Origin: CADCTB01 sp035494015
GTDB lineage: Bacteria > Actinomycetota > Acidimicrobiia > Acidimicrobiales > AC-14
DNA: 64,000 bases
Reading direction: 5' to 3'
NCBI GenBank assembly: GCA_035494015.1
Contig: DATJHJ010000030.1
Span: forward strand, 34,858-98,857
The position numbers and the translations under genes are program-made. Of this stretch, positions 8,628 through 16,738 are shown one piece after another. The number at the start of each line of letters is the position of its first letter. Position 1 is the first letter of the stretch. The notes beneath the pieces were generated by a model that was not told where the DNA came from, did not search any database, and saw only the letters and a list, made by a program, of their open reading frames with translations.

Positions 8628-9577
8628 GACCGCGCCCCCAGCCGGACCCGCACGTCGATGATCGGGTACAGCAGGTCGACGGCCAGGTTGAACAGGACGA
8701 CGACCACGCCGGCCAGCAGCACCACGCCCTGCATCATGGGGTAGTCGGACGACCCGGCCGACTCCAGCGTCAGGTTGCCGATCCCCGACCGCCCGAAGAT
8801 CAGCTCGACCACCACCGCCCCCTCGATCAGGCTGGCCAGGATCGAGCCCAGGACGGTCAGGACGGGCAGGGCCGCGTTGCGCATGGCGTGGCCCAGGTAG
8901 ATCCGCAGGTCGGCTAGCCCCTTGCCGCGGGCGGTGCGCACGTAGTCCTCCCGCATGACCTCGACCAGCGAGCTCTGCAGGAGCCGGGCCACCAGGGCGG
9001 TCGGGAGGGCGGCGAGGGTGAAGGCGGGCAGGACCATGCTCTTCCAGCCGGACTGGCCCACGACGGGCACGAGGTGGAGCTTGACCGCGAACACGTAGAT
9101 CAGCAGGTAGGCCAGGAAGAACCCGGGGATCGAGGCCCCCGAGAGCTCGACCAGGCGGACGATCTGGGGCAGCCAGCGGCCCCGGGTGCGGGCCCCGATC
9201 AGGGCCAGGGGCACGGCGAGCACGACCATGATCAGCACCGAGCTCAGGGCCAGCTCGATGGTGGAGGGGAGGGCGTCGCGGATGGCGTCGGTCACCCCGC
9301 GGTGGGTGAGCAGCGACCGCCCGAGATCCCCGTGCAGCGCCTTGGTCAGCCACCGCCAGTACTGGACCAGCAGGGGCTTGTCGAAGCCGAGCCGGTGGCG
9401 GACAGCGTCGATCTGTTCAGGCGTGGGGAGGATCTCGGGCGGCAGGCCGGCGGAGGCCAGCTTGCTCGACGGGTCGCCCGACGCCGAGCCCAGGACGAAG
9501 CTCAGGAAGGACAGCCCGAAAAGGGTGGGCACCGCGAGCAAGAGCCGGCTGACCGCATAGCGGCCGGTGCCGCGCAC
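8624..9577 (-). CDS. oppB: Oligopeptide ABC transporter permease, OppB type
   Basis: A 317-residue permease. It opens with the family's N-terminal helix (RRLLAVPTLFGLSFLSFVLG-like) and a periplasmic-side loop containing RHRLGFDKPLLVQYWRWL and HGDLGRSLLTHRGV, both typical of OppB/DppB. About five more transmembrane segments follow, and the EAA loop is DYVRTARGKGLADLRIYLGHAMRN. The last helix is VVLFNLAVDLLYPIIDVRVR. The gene begins one base after the oppA stop region and overlaps oppC by four bases. With OppC it forms the peptide channel. Confidence 0.94.
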   Translation of the reverse strand: MRGTGRYAVSRLLLAVPTLFGLSFLSFVLGSASGDPSSKLASAGLPPEILPTPEQIDAVRHRLGFDKPLLVQYWRWLTKALHGDLGRSLLTHRGVTDAIRDALPSTIELALSSVLIMVVLAVPLALIGARTRGRWLPQIVRLVELSGASIPGFFLAYLLIYVFAVKLHLVPVVGQSGWKSMVLPAFTLAALPTALVARLLQSSLVEVMREDYVRTARGKGLADLRIYLGHAMRNAALPVLTVLGSILASLIEGAVVVELIFGRSGIGNLTLESAGSSDYPMMQGVVLLAGVVVVLFNLAVDLLYPIIDVRVRLGARS

Positions 9578-9578
9578 G

Positions 9579-12020
9579 CTACGACGATGTGGACTTCGTG
9601 AGGCTCACCCACCGCTGGCTGGTCTGGGACGGGTGCGGGTCGCCCAGCTTGACCTTGCTCGACATCCCGTAGATCCGGTACTGGCCGACGACGGGGATGA
9701 CGATGTTGGTCTGGTCCTGGTTGACCAGGATGGCCATCATGTTGGCGGCCGCCTTCTGGTTGTCGGTGGGGGTTTTGGCGTTGTTCGACGCCGGCACCCA
9801 CTGCGTGTCCATCGGGCCCAGCTTGGCCGGGGTGTGGGTGTCGTCGGCGGTGGTGCTGCACGGGGTGTTGCCGAACGGGAAGACACCGCCGCCGTTGTTC
9901 CGGCCGACGACGCCGGTCGACACGTCGTTCACCGGCGGGTCGATGGCGTTCACCCCGTCGGCGGGGGCGAAACGGAAGTTGGTGGCCGACGAGCAGGCCT
10001 GGCGCAGCACCGGGAGGAAGGCGGCGTTGGCGTCGTTCTGGTTGGGCAGCTCGAGGTCGAGGTCCCAGAGCGTCGTGTTGTACATCTGGCCCCGGCCCAC
10101 GGTGCCGTCGGTGCAGGTGACGGCCCCGTCGCACGCCCCCCGCTCCGTCTTCAGGTCGATCCCGATGGTCTTCATCTGGGCCTGCAGCAGGTCGTAGCCG
10201 GCCTGGGGCACCAGCGAGATGCCGATCATGTACAGCTGCAGCGGGCGACCGGTGGTGAAGCGGGCGTCACCGTGCCAGGTGCGGAACTCGTTGTTGCCGC
10301 AGGCCGTGTTGGCCCCGGGGTTGGCGTTCCCGCAGGTCCAGCCGTCGGCGTCGAGGATGGTCTTGGCCTGGGCCGCGTCGGTCTTGAGGGGCGGCACCAT
10401 GTCCTTGAACGTCCCCAGCACGCCCGGGGGCGACATCCACCGACCGGGGTCGGCGTTGCCCGAGTAGACGGCGCTGACGACGGCCTGGCGGTCGATGCCC
10501 AGCGAGACGGCCTGGCGCACCTTCGGGTCCGTCCCGATGTTGAAGGTGTAGTTGGCCGGCGTGGCCGGGGGGACGAGCGTCATGTCCGGCTTGTCCGGCG
10601 AGGTCTTGACCACCTTGTTGACGTAGATCAGCGAGTTCTGCCCGAAGGGGGCGCTGACCACCTGCTTGCCGTTGGCCTTCACTGCCTCGGTGTCGAGGGG
10701 GTTGATGTCGATGTCCAGGTCGTACGTGCCGGCCTGGAGCCCGGCGGTGCGGACGGCCGGGTCGGCGATGAACGTGTAGTTCATGCCGTGGACCTGGGCC
10801 GCCTGGGTGCCCCAGTAGTTGGTGTTGGCCACGAAGGCCGCGGTGCCGCCGCCCTGGGGCGTGGTCGGGCTGTAGCTCACGTACTTGAACGGGCCGGTGC
10901 CCTGCGGGGTCCCGGTGGCCAGGGGGGTGGCGGGCAGGTTGGGCATGCCGAGGACCAGGGTGCCGTCGGCGATGCCGGCGGTGCTGCCGTCGAGGTGGCG
11001 GCCCTGGTTGCGGGGGCTGGACAGGCCGGGCGTCTGCATTGATGCCGGCGACGGCATCGGCTTGCCGGAGCTGTCGCGCAGCACCTCGACGATGGCGCCC
11101 TTGGGGTGCACGAGCTGCTCGGGCAGGCGCAGGTTCTGGGTGCGGGGGGTGAAGTCGACCGTGTAGTCGTCGATCTTCTCCACCGAGTCCCAGGTGCACA
11201 GGGTCAGGTTGGTGGCGCAGCCGGCGGCGGCGCCGGGCAGGGCCATGGTGAAGGCCAGGGTGTTCTCGCCGTCGGACGGAGAGCCGCTGAGGGGCTGGCG
11301 GTCCCGCCAGGTCCAGATGACGTCGTCGGCGTTGAACGGCTGGCCGTCGTGGAAGGTGACCCCCTGGCGGAGGTGGAACCGCCACGTGTCGGCGCAGAAG
11401 GGCCGGTCGGCGATGCCGCCGCACGTGGGGTAGGGCGTGGGCGTGCTGGGCAGGGCTGCGGGGGCGCCGGCATTGCCCTTGACCGTGTTCCGGTTGGTGC
11501 CCACCGGGATGGACTCCCAGCTCGTGGCCAGCCCCGGCTGCAGGCTGAAGTCCGAGCCCATGATGATGAGGGGCTCGTTGAGGTTGGAGTTGAGCGGGTA
11601 GGTGAAAGCGCTCGACGAGTAGCCCGGGCCGGACCCGCTGTCGCTGCTGATCCACTGGTCGGCGTTGGCGGCGACGTTCACCGTCCCGCTCGCCACCGTG
11701 AACGCGCCGGCCGGCTTGCCGTCCTGGCCGGGGGTCAGGATGATGTCGACATCGCTGACGGGCGCGGCGAGGAACTTGCCCGCTACCAGTTCGTCCTGGG
11801 TGCCGTAGACGCCGTTCTTGGCCTTGTACTGCTCCTCGGCCGAACGGACCTTGTCCGCGCTCGTCTTGGACGACGACGAGCTGCCGCTGCTGCACGACAC
11901 GGCCAGGCTGGCCACCAGGGCCATGCTCATGAGGCCCACGCCCGCCCGGGACCGTCCACCTTCCATCCCGCCGATCCCCCGCCGTGCACTACTCCGCGGC
12001 AGACCGAACCGTCCCAGCAT
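9579..12020 (-). CDS. oppA: Peptide-binding lipoprotein (SBP family 5), OppA-like, unusually long with a pilin-like N-terminal segment
   Basis: An 813-residue extracytoplasmic solute-binding lipoprotein that captures peptides for OppBC. The signal peptide ends in a lipobox LAVSC with the lipidated Cys at residue 43. A Ser-rich linker follows, then residues about 57-87 (VRSAEEQYKAKNGVYGTQDELV) resemble the globular part of type IV pilin/pseudopilin proteins. The SBP_bac_5 domain follows, with WRFHLRQGVTFHDGQPFNADDV near residue 220. Family members are usually 500-600 residues, so this one carries roughly 200 extra. The ATG at 12020 is chosen because AGGGGGG lies a few bases upstream; a second ATG at 11966 would shorten the signal peptide n-region and is also plausible. 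It is the first gene of the operon, with a small inverted repeat and a TACGAT box upstream. Confidence 0.9.
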   Translation of the reverse strand: MLGRFGLPRSSARRGIGGMEGGRSRAGVGLMSMALVASLAVSCSSGSSSSSKTSADKVRSAEEQYKAKNGVYGTQDELVAGKFLAAPVSDVDIILTPGQDGKPAGAFTVASGTVNVAANADQWISSDSGSGPGYSSSAFTYPLNSNLNEPLIIMGSDFSLQPGLATSWESIPVGTNRNTVKGNAGAPAALPSTPTPYPTCGGIADRPFCADTWRFHLRQGVTFHDGQPFNADDVIWTWRDRQPLSGSPSDGENTLAFTMALPGAAAGCATNLTLCTWDSVEKIDDYTVDFTPRTQNLRLPEQLVHPKGAIVEVLRDSSGKPMPSPASMQTPGLSSPRNQGRHLDGSTAGIADGTLVLGMPNLPATPLATGTPQGTGPFKYVSYSPTTPQGGGTAAFVANTNYWGTQAAQVHGMNYTFIADPAVRTAGLQAGTYDLDIDINPLDTEAVKANGKQVVSAPFGQNSLIYVNKVVKTSPDKPDMTLVPPATPANYTFNIGTDPKVRQAVSLGIDRQAVVSAVYSGNADPGRWMSPPGVLGTFKDMVPPLKTDAAQAKTILDADGWTCGNANPGANTACGNNEFRTWHGDARFTTGRPLQLYMIGISLVPQAGYDLLQAQMKTIGIDLKTERGACDGAVTCTDGTVGRGQMYNTTLWDLDLELPNQNDANAAFLPVLRQACSSATNFRFAPADGVNAIDPPVNDVSTGVVGRNNGGGVFPFGNTPCSTTADDTHTPAKLGPMDTQWVPASNNAKTPTDNQKAAANMMAILVNQDQTNIVIPVVGQYRIYGMSSKVKLGDPHPSQTSQRWVSLTKSTSS

Positions 12021-12038
12021 GACCCCCCCTAAACCGAT

Positions 12039-12058
12039 GTACGAGGGGAATATCGTAC
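12039..12058 (-). promoter_or_regulatory. Operator-like inverted repeat and possible -10 box upstream of oppA
   Basis: GTACGA and TCGTAC form 6-bp inverted arms separated by 8 nt, about 19 bases upstream of the oppA ATG. Read on the minus strand, the arm contains TACGAT, which matches the actinobacterial TANNNT -10 consensus, so a regulator bound to the palindrome would block the promoter. No good -35 is visible. This is the only gap of note (12021-12102) between moeB and oppA. Confidence 0.4.
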
Positions 12059-12102
12059 CCGTCAGGTCCTTCGGGGAGTAGTGGCGGTTCGCAGTAGTCC
12101 TG

Positions 12103-13284
12103 CTAGGCGGCGGGGACCTGCTTGGGGTGCGGCATGCACAGCTCGTCGTACTCGGCGATGACGATCTCGCCCGCGTCGGGACCGCACGCCGGGCAGGCCG
12201 GGTCGCGGTTGATCTTGAAGGTGCGGAACGACTGCTCCAGGGCGTCGTAGGCCAGCAGCCGGCCGACGAGGGGGTCGCCGAGGCCGAGGATCAGCTTGAT
12301 GGCCTCCATGGCCTGGATGGAGCCGATGATGCCGGGGAGCACGCCCAGCACGCCGGCCTCGGCGCACGACGGGGCGAGCTCCGGCGGCGGCGGTTCGGGC
12401 ACCTGGCAGCGGTAGCAGGGCCCGACGAAGGGGTTGTAGACGGTGACCATCCCGTCGAAGCGGAAGATCGACCCGTGGACCACCGGGATGCGCTTGACCA
12501 ACGAGGCGTCGTTGACCAGGTAGCGGGTGGGGAAGTTGTCGGTCCCGTCGACGATGACGTCGTACCCGTCGATCACCTCGAGGATGTTGTCGGCCCCCAG
12601 GCGGACGTCGTAGGTGACCACGTTCACATCCGGGTTGAGGCTGACCAGGGTCTTCTTGGCTGAGTCGACCTTGCGGTCCCCGACCCGGTCCATGTTGTGG
12701 AGGATCTGGCGCTGCAGGTTGGACTCGTCGACCACGTCCATGTCGACGATGCCCAGCGTGCCCACGCCGGCGGCGGCCAGGTAGAGGGCGGCCGGGGAGC
12801 CCAGCCCGCCCGCGCCCAGCAGGAGGACCTTGGCGTCGAGCAGCTTCTGCTGGCCGGCCTCGCCCACCTCGGGCAGGAGCAGGTGGCGCTGGTAGCGGTT
12901 GCGCTGGTCTGCGGACAGCGTGCGGGGGGCGGCCCACGCCCGGTTCTCGTTCTTCCACTTGTTGAACCCGCCGGCCATCGAGACCACGTCCGTGTAGCCC
13001 AGCTCGGCCAGGGTGCGGGCGGCGAAGGCCGAGCGGGTGCCGCCGGCGCAATACACGACGACCGGGGCCGACTTGTCGGTCAGCCGGCTCTCGACCTGGC
13101 TCTCCAGGTGGCCGCGCGGGATGTGCACCGCGTCGGGCAGCGCCCCCTGCTCGTACTCGTCGGGCTCGCGCACGTCGAGGACCACGGTGGCGGGGTCGGC
13201 GGCGATGGCGGCCTCGGCCGCCGCGGTGTCGACTTCGCGGATGGACGACTTGGCCTGGGCCAGCAGGTCACGGAATGTGGGCAT
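12103..13284 (-). CDS. moeB: Sulfur-carrier adenylyltransferase with rhodanese domain first (MoeB/MoeZ/ThiF family)
   Basis: A 393-residue protein that adenylates and sulfurates the C-terminus of a small sulfur carrier (MoaD, ThiS or CysO type) for molybdopterin, thiamine or cysteine synthesis. Residues about 15-115 are a rhodanese domain with the active-site loop YCAGGTRS and catalytic Cys79. Residues about 125-380 are a ThiF/MoeB E1-like domain with the nucleotide loop GAGGLGSPA, DMDVVDESNLQRQ, and two zinc-binding pairs (CYRC and CPAC). In the well-known MoeZ and MOCS3 proteins the order is ThiF first and rhodanese last, so this order is inverted. The ATG at 13284 follows GAGG and gives the compact rhodanese N-terminus; an upstream in-frame ATG at 13383 adds 33 non-conserved residues. 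TACGGT at 13317-13322 (minus strand) could be its -10. Confidence 0.9.
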   Translation of the reverse strand: MPTFRDLLAQAKSSIREVDTAAAEAAIAADPATVVLDVREPDEYEQGALPDAVHIPRGHLESQVESRLTDKSAPVVVYCAGGTRSAFAARTLAELGYTDVVSMAGGFNKWKNENRAWAAPRTLSADQRNRYQRHLLLPEVGEAGQQKLLDAKVLLLGAGGLGSPAALYLAAAGVGTLGIVDMDVVDESNLQRQILHNMDRVGDRKVDSAKKTLVSLNPDVNVVTYDVRLGADNILEVIDGYDVIVDGTDNFPTRYLVNDASLVKRIPVVHGSIFRFDGMVTVYNPFVGPCYRCQVPEPPPPELAPSCAEAGVLGVLPGIIGSIQAMEAIKLILGLGDPLVGRLLAYDALEQSFRTFKINRDPACPACGPDAGEIVIAEYDELCMPHPKQVPAA

Positions 13285-13376
13285 GGGCGTCGATCCTCGG
13301 AAAAGAGCGGTTTCAGACCGTAGAAACCCTACCGCGCAGGTCGACATTCCCGTCGCCGGTCCAGGACGCGACCCCC

Positions 13377-13406
13377 TTGACAATAGCGCGCTGCGTCAAG
13401 AACAAT
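13377..13406 (+). promoter_or_regulatory. Putative sigma-70-type promoter for the 13469 gene
   Basis: TTGACA at 13377-13382 is a perfect -35 hexamer. An AACAAT at 13401-13406, 18 bases downstream, matches four of six -10 positions. The GTG start of the next gene lies about 60 bases further on with a strong GGAGG. Confidence 0.5.
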
Positions 13407-13468
13407 GAGATGACACGAACCTCCCCCTGGTGAACTTCTCTGACTCGCCCCTCTCCTGGAGGCTTCCC

Positions 13469-14110
13469 GTGAGCACCGTCTCGCTGGTCCCCACCGACGT
13501 CGCGCCGGTGGCGGTTCTCCCCATCCGACCCTGGCCCGACGGCGTCATCGACGCCCTCGGCCACGACCCCCGCTCCGCCTACGTCGAGCGCTTCTGGCTC
13601 GGCATCCTCGGCCCGTCCACCACGTGGCTCATCCGCCGCCTCGCCGCCGGGCTCGATTCGTCCCCCGAGGGGTTCGACCTGGACCTGGCCGCCACCGCTC
13701 AGGCCCTCGGCCTGGGGTCCAAGGGCGGCCGCCACTCGCCGTTCATGCGGGCCCTGTCCCGGTGCTGCCAGTTCGACCTGGCCGAGGCTCGGGCCGACGG
13801 GATCCTGGCCGTGCGCCGCAAGCTCCCGCCCCTGAACCGGCGGCAGATCCTCCGCCTGCCGCCCGACCTGGCCGCCGCCCACCAGGCCTGGCAGGAGGCC
13901 CAGCTCCAGACCCCGGCCCACGAGCAGCAGCGCCGGCGAGCGCGCCGGCTGGCCCTCAGCCTGCTGGAGCTGGGCGAGGATCTGGAGGCCACCGAGCGCC
14001 AGTTGATGCGGTGGAAGTTCCACCCCGCCCTGTGCCGGGAGGCGGCGGCGTGGGCGGAGGACCGCCACGGCCAGGCCGTGCACCCCACCGACGAGGATCC
14101 CGCGGCGTAG
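13469..14110 (+). CDS. Conserved hypothetical protein (unknown function)
   Basis: A 213-residue soluble protein without a family I can name. The GTG at 13469 is chosen because GGAGG (13458-13462) sits six bases upstream; an in-frame GTG at 13430 has no such site. The N-terminal half has RSAYVERFWLGILGPSTTWL, a compact aromatic motif that looks conserved, followed by GFDLDLAATAQALGLG and SPFMRALSRCCQF. The middle contains VRRKLPPLNRRQILRLPPDL, and the C-terminal third is a helical, Arg/Glu/Leu-rich segment. This layout suggests a helix-rich nucleic-acid or protein-binding protein, but no motif proves it. A perfect GC hairpin follows the stop. It is divergent from moeB. Confidence 0.75.
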   Translation: MSTVSLVPTDVAPVAVLPIRPWPDGVIDALGHDPRSAYVERFWLGILGPSTTWLIRRLAAGLDSSPEGFDLDLAATAQALGLGSKGGRHSPFMRALSRCCQFDLAEARADGILAVRRKLPPLNRRQILRLPPDLAAAHQAWQEAQLQTPAHEQQRRRARRLALSLLELGEDLEATERQLMRWKFHPALCREAAAWAEDRHGQAVHPTDEDPAA

Positions 14111-14124
14111 AGATCCCCCCACCG

Positions 14125-14159
14125 CCGGCGGCCGGGGCTCCCGCCTCCCCGGCCGCCGG
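14125..14159 (+). terminator. Perfect 13-bp GC hairpin after the 13469 gene
   Basis: CCGGCGGCCGGGG (14125-14137) and its exact complement (14147-14159) flank a 9-nt loop, 14 bases after the stop codon. No T-tract follows, as is common for actinobacterial terminators. Confidence 0.6.
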
Positions 14160-14275
14160 CCCTCCTCCAGTGGTGCTGGCACCCCTGCGGGACACGCCAG
14201 CCAGCACCGTTTCAGGAATGGGCCCTTTCTGTCGAAATACCTCTTGTCACGGTGGAAAGGAACGGGTGAACGGCG

Positions 14276-15337
14276 ATGGGGCACGAGCGCACGACCAACC
14301 TGGCGGAGCACCGGCTCCGCCGCGGCGACCCAGCGCGGCTCGACCTGTCCGCCGGCCTGAACCCGTACGGGCCGCCGGCCGCAGTGCTCGACGCCCTCCA
14401 TGCGCTGACGGCCGCCGACGTCGCCGTCCCGCCGGACCACGCCGCCGAGCGCCTGGAGGCTGCCTACGCCGCTGCGCTGGGCGTCGACCCGTCCGAGCTC
14501 ATCGCCGGCCGCGGCCCGGCGGAGTTCCTCTGGGACCTCGGGCGCCTGGTCCCCCACCACGCCGTCGCCGTCCCCCTGCCGGCCTGGGGCGAGGTGCTCG
14601 ACGTCTTCCCCACCCGCGGCTTCTCCCGGTACCCGGGCGAGCAGCTGCCCTCCGTCGCCCAGCTCGACGAGGCCCTCGACGTGGCCGAGCTGGTGGTCGT
14701 GTCCAACCCCCAACTCCCGTCCGGGCTGACCCTGGACCGCGAGGGCCTGCTCGACGCCGCCGAGCGACATCCGGCGTCGACCCTCGTCGTCGACGAGGCC
14801 GCCGTCGACTTCCTGCCCGACCCCGGCGCGGCAACGCTGGTCGGCGCCGACGTCGACAACGTGATCGTGCTGCGCTCGACCGCCGAGTTCTACGGCACGG
14901 GCGCCACGCGCACCGGCGTGGCCTGGAGCCGCGACCGGCGGCTGCTGCGTGAGCTGTTCGGCCACCGCGAGGCCCGGCCCATCTCGGGGCTCGACGCCCT
15001 GGTGGCCGAGGCCGCCCTGGCCGCCACCGGCTGGGCCGACCAAGCCCGGCGACGGCTGGCCGCCGACGGGGCCTGGCTGAACGCCATCCTCCAACCCCTC
15101 GGCGGCCGCCTGACCGGGTCCGAGCTGCCCTACCGCTACCTCGTTTCCGATGATGCGGTCGAGTGGGCCGACGTGCTCGCCGGCCAGGGCGTGCGCGTCC
15201 GCGCCGTCGGGCCCGAGCACGGCGTCCACCCCGGGGCCCTCGGCGTCTTCGCCCCTCGGGACACGGACCGCCCCGTGCTGGCCGCCGCCCTCGGCGCGGT
15301 CCGCACCAGCCCCCCGGCCTTCAGCGAGGCCGGGTAG
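14276..15337 (+). CDS. CobD/HisC-fold aminotransferase-like protein lacking the PLP lysine
   Basis: A 353-residue member of the class I/II aminotransferase fold, closest in pattern to CobD (L-threonine-O-3-phosphate decarboxylase) and HisC. The N-terminal LSAGLNPYGPP matches the CobD SxNxNPxGPP element, and LVVDEAAVDF matches the cofactor-binding Asp strand. The Schiff-base segment, normally of the form LTKFYxxxGxRxG, reads STAEFYGTGATRTG: the lysine position is Glu204, and no nearby lysine replaces it. The distal arginine is kept. It therefore cannot form the usual internal aldimine and is probably not a normal PLP enzyme. The relic second copy at 27776 has the same substitution. It converges on folP across a hairpin. 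ATG start; GGAAAGGAA upstream is a weak ribosome site. Confidence 0.82.
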   Translation: MGHERTTNLAEHRLRRGDPARLDLSAGLNPYGPPAAVLDALHALTAADVAVPPDHAAERLEAAYAAALGVDPSELIAGRGPAEFLWDLGRLVPHHAVAVPLPAWGEVLDVFPTRGFSRYPGEQLPSVAQLDEALDVAELVVVSNPQLPSGLTLDREGLLDAAERHPASTLVVDEAAVDFLPDPGAATLVGADVDNVIVLRSTAEFYGTGATRTGVAWSRDRRLLRELFGHREARPISGLDALVAEAALAATGWADQARRRLAADGAWLNAILQPLGGRLTGSELPYRYLVSDDAVEWADVLAGQGVRVRAVGPEHGVHPGALGVFAPRDTDRPVLAAALGAVRTSPPAFSEAG

Positions 15338-15343
15338 ACCCCC

Positions 15344-15382
15344 AGGCGGGCTCGGCCAACCCCCCTTTTGGCCGAGCCGCCT
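15344..15382. terminator. Bidirectional hairpin between the CobD-like gene and folP
   Basis: AGGCGGGCTCGGCCAA (15344-15359) pairs with TTGGCCGAGCCGCCT (15368-15382), with one bulged base and an 8-nt loop. It lies exactly between two convergent stop codons, so it can terminate both. The duplicated copy at about 28340 has lost this hairpin through a deletion. Confidence 0.7.
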
Positions 15383-15391
15383 GCGCGGGTC

Positions 15392-16273
15392 TCAGCGGGA
15401 CTGGTGGCGCAGCTCCTCGGGCAGCACCAGGTCGGCCGGCGGCGCATCGGGGCCGGCGACGGCGTCGAGCACGGTCAGCATGTCCAGCGTGGCGGCCACG
15501 TCGTGGACCCGCAGGATCTGCTGGGGCACGTGGCGGACCGCCGCCACCGCGCCGAGCGTGCCCGCGCCCCGGTCCGCCGGCGGCCGGCGGGTCAGCGCCC
15601 CGACGAAGTCCTTCCGCGACAGGGCCAGGAGCACCGGGCGACCGAGGGCGACGACGGCGTCCAGCCCCCGCAGCAGGGCCACCGACTGCCCCGGGGTCTT
15701 GGCGAAGTCGACCCCGGGGTCGACCACGATCGAGTCGATGCCGACCCCGGCGTCGACGGCCGCCGCCACCCGCGCGGCCAGGAACGCGGCCACCTCGGCG
15801 GCCACGTCGCCGTAGAGGCCAGGGTCCTGGCGGCGGACCAGCGGCGGCGCCGAGGTGTGCATGACGACCAGGCCGGCCCCGGCGTCGGCGCACAGGCGGG
15901 CCAGCTCCGGGTCCCGCAGGCCGGAGACGTCGTTGACCAGGTGGGCCCCCGCGGCCAGGGCGGCCTCGGCCACCGCGGGCTTGAACGTGTCGACCGAGAC
16001 CAGCACGCCGGGCCACCGGGCGACCACCTCGCGGACGACCGGCACGACCGCGCCCGCCTCGTCGGCAGGATCGGCGGGCGCCCGGTTGGTGATGGCCGAC
16101 TGAGCGCCGACGTCGAGGGCGTCGGCGCCCGCCGCCACCAGGGCGCCGGCCCGGAGGACGATCTCCCCCAGGCTCCGGGTGCCCGGATCGGAGAAGGAGT
16201 CGGGGTTGGCGTTGACGACCCCCATCAGCAGGGGCCGCTCCCAGGTCACTATCCGGTCCCGCACCCGCAGCAC
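15392..16273 (-). CDS. folP: Dihydropteroate synthase
   Basis: Condenses 6-hydroxymethyl-dihydropterin diphosphate with p-aminobenzoate to make dihydropteroate in folate synthesis (cytoplasm). The 293-residue protein has the pterin-binding motifs in order: MGVVNANPDSFSDPG near residues 20-34, VSVDTFKPAVAEAAL, HLVNDVSGL, VVMH, VDPGVDFAKT, LALSRKDFVGAL and a C-terminal RVHDVAATLDM. The GTG at 16273 is preceded at 7 nt by TAGGTT, suggesting a leaderless mRNA; a nearby in-frame GTG at 16264 is an alternative. A long in-frame extension upstream is a shadow of the next gene. Other folate genes are not visible here. A decayed second folP is at 28341-28811, so this is the only functional copy in the window. 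Confidence 0.93.
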   Translation of the reverse strand: MLRVRDRIVTWERPLLMGVVNANPDSFSDPGTRSLGEIVLRAGALVAAGADALDVGAQSAITNRAPADPADEAGAVVPVVREVVARWPGVLVSVDTFKPAVAEAALAAGAHLVNDVSGLRDPELARLCADAGAGLVVMHTSAPPLVRRQDPGLYGDVAAEVAAFLAARVAAAVDAGVGIDSIVVDPGVDFAKTPGQSVALLRGLDAVVALGRPVLLALSRKDFVGALTRRPPADRGAGTLGAVAAVRHVPQQILRVHDVAATLDMLTVLDAVAGPDAPPADLVLPEELRHQSR

Positions 16274-16280
16274 GGCCGCC

Positions 16281-16315
16281 AACCTAACGGCGGTGCCGGC
16301 GCCGGCCGGTAGGCT
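16281..16315. promoter_or_regulatory. Divergent TANNNT -10 boxes for folP and the 16325 gene
   Basis: On the minus strand TAGGTT (16286-16281) is 7 nt from the folP GTG. On the plus strand TAGGCT (16310-16315) is 9 nt from the ATG at 16325. Both boxes are retained in the diverged second copy (28821-28826 and 28877-28882), although spacer bases have changed, which supports a regulatory role. Confidence 0.6.
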
Positions 16316-16324
16316 GGCCGGCGG

Positions 16325-16726
16325 ATGGAGGTGCTGCCCACACCCGACCAGGAGCTGGGACGGCGGCTGGCCGGCGTCGAGGACCGGCTCGACGCCATCA
16401 GCGAACGGCTCGGCCGGCTCGAGCTGTCCCTGGGCGACACGGTGGCCGCCGAGGTCCACGAAGCCACCGCCGAGCTGCGCCGGGCCATCAGCGAGCTCGG
16501 CCGCCGCCTGGTCCAGGATCTGCCCACCCAGCTGGCCCGCCACCGGGACCTGATCGTGGCCGAGGTCCGGGCCGCGGCCCCGCCCCCACCGCCTCCGCCC
16601 CCGCCACCGCCACCCCCGCCGGGCCCCGAGCCCGAGGCGGAGGCGGAGATCGTCGTCGAGGGTTCAGAGGCCGCCGTTGCCGACGAACGGCGCCGCGCCT
16701 CCCGGCGGCGCCGGCGCCAGGCGTAG
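16325..16726 (+). CDS. Small coiled-coil / polyproline / arginine-tail protein, paralog 1
   Basis: A 133-residue protein of unknown function with three clear zones. Residues about 1-75 form a heptad-like helix (DRLDAISERLGRLELSL, ELRRAISELGRRL) likely to be a coiled coil. Residues about 86-99 are an uninterrupted run of 14 prolines followed by an acidic stretch. The last dozen residues are strongly basic (RRASRRRRRQA). It is probably a cytoplasmic scaffold or adaptor; no catalytic motif exists. ATG start with a TAGGCT box 9 nt upstream. Its intact paralog at 28892-29260 is followed by a full glycosyltransferase, and this one by a glycosyltransferase remnant, so the gene pair belongs together ancestrally. 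Confidence 0.75.
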   Translation: MEVLPTPDQELGRRLAGVEDRLDAISERLGRLELSLGDTVAAEVHEATAELRRAISELGRRLVQDLPTQLARHRDLIVAEVRAAAPPPPPPPPPPPPPPGPEPEAEAEIVVEGSEAAVADERRRASRRRRRQA

Positions 16727-16738
16727 CCGGGCCCGAGG

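Noticed and set aside
9567..11042. 491-codon plus-strand frame opposite oppA
   Set aside because: Composition is typical of antisense shadows (Gly, Val, Arg, His rich) and it lies wholly against a well-supported lipoprotein gene.
15344..15382. Possible riboswitch or structured RNA between the CobD-like gene and folP
   Set aside because: A single GC hairpin between convergent stops is explained by a bidirectional terminator; no cobalamin or THF riboswitch motifs are visible.
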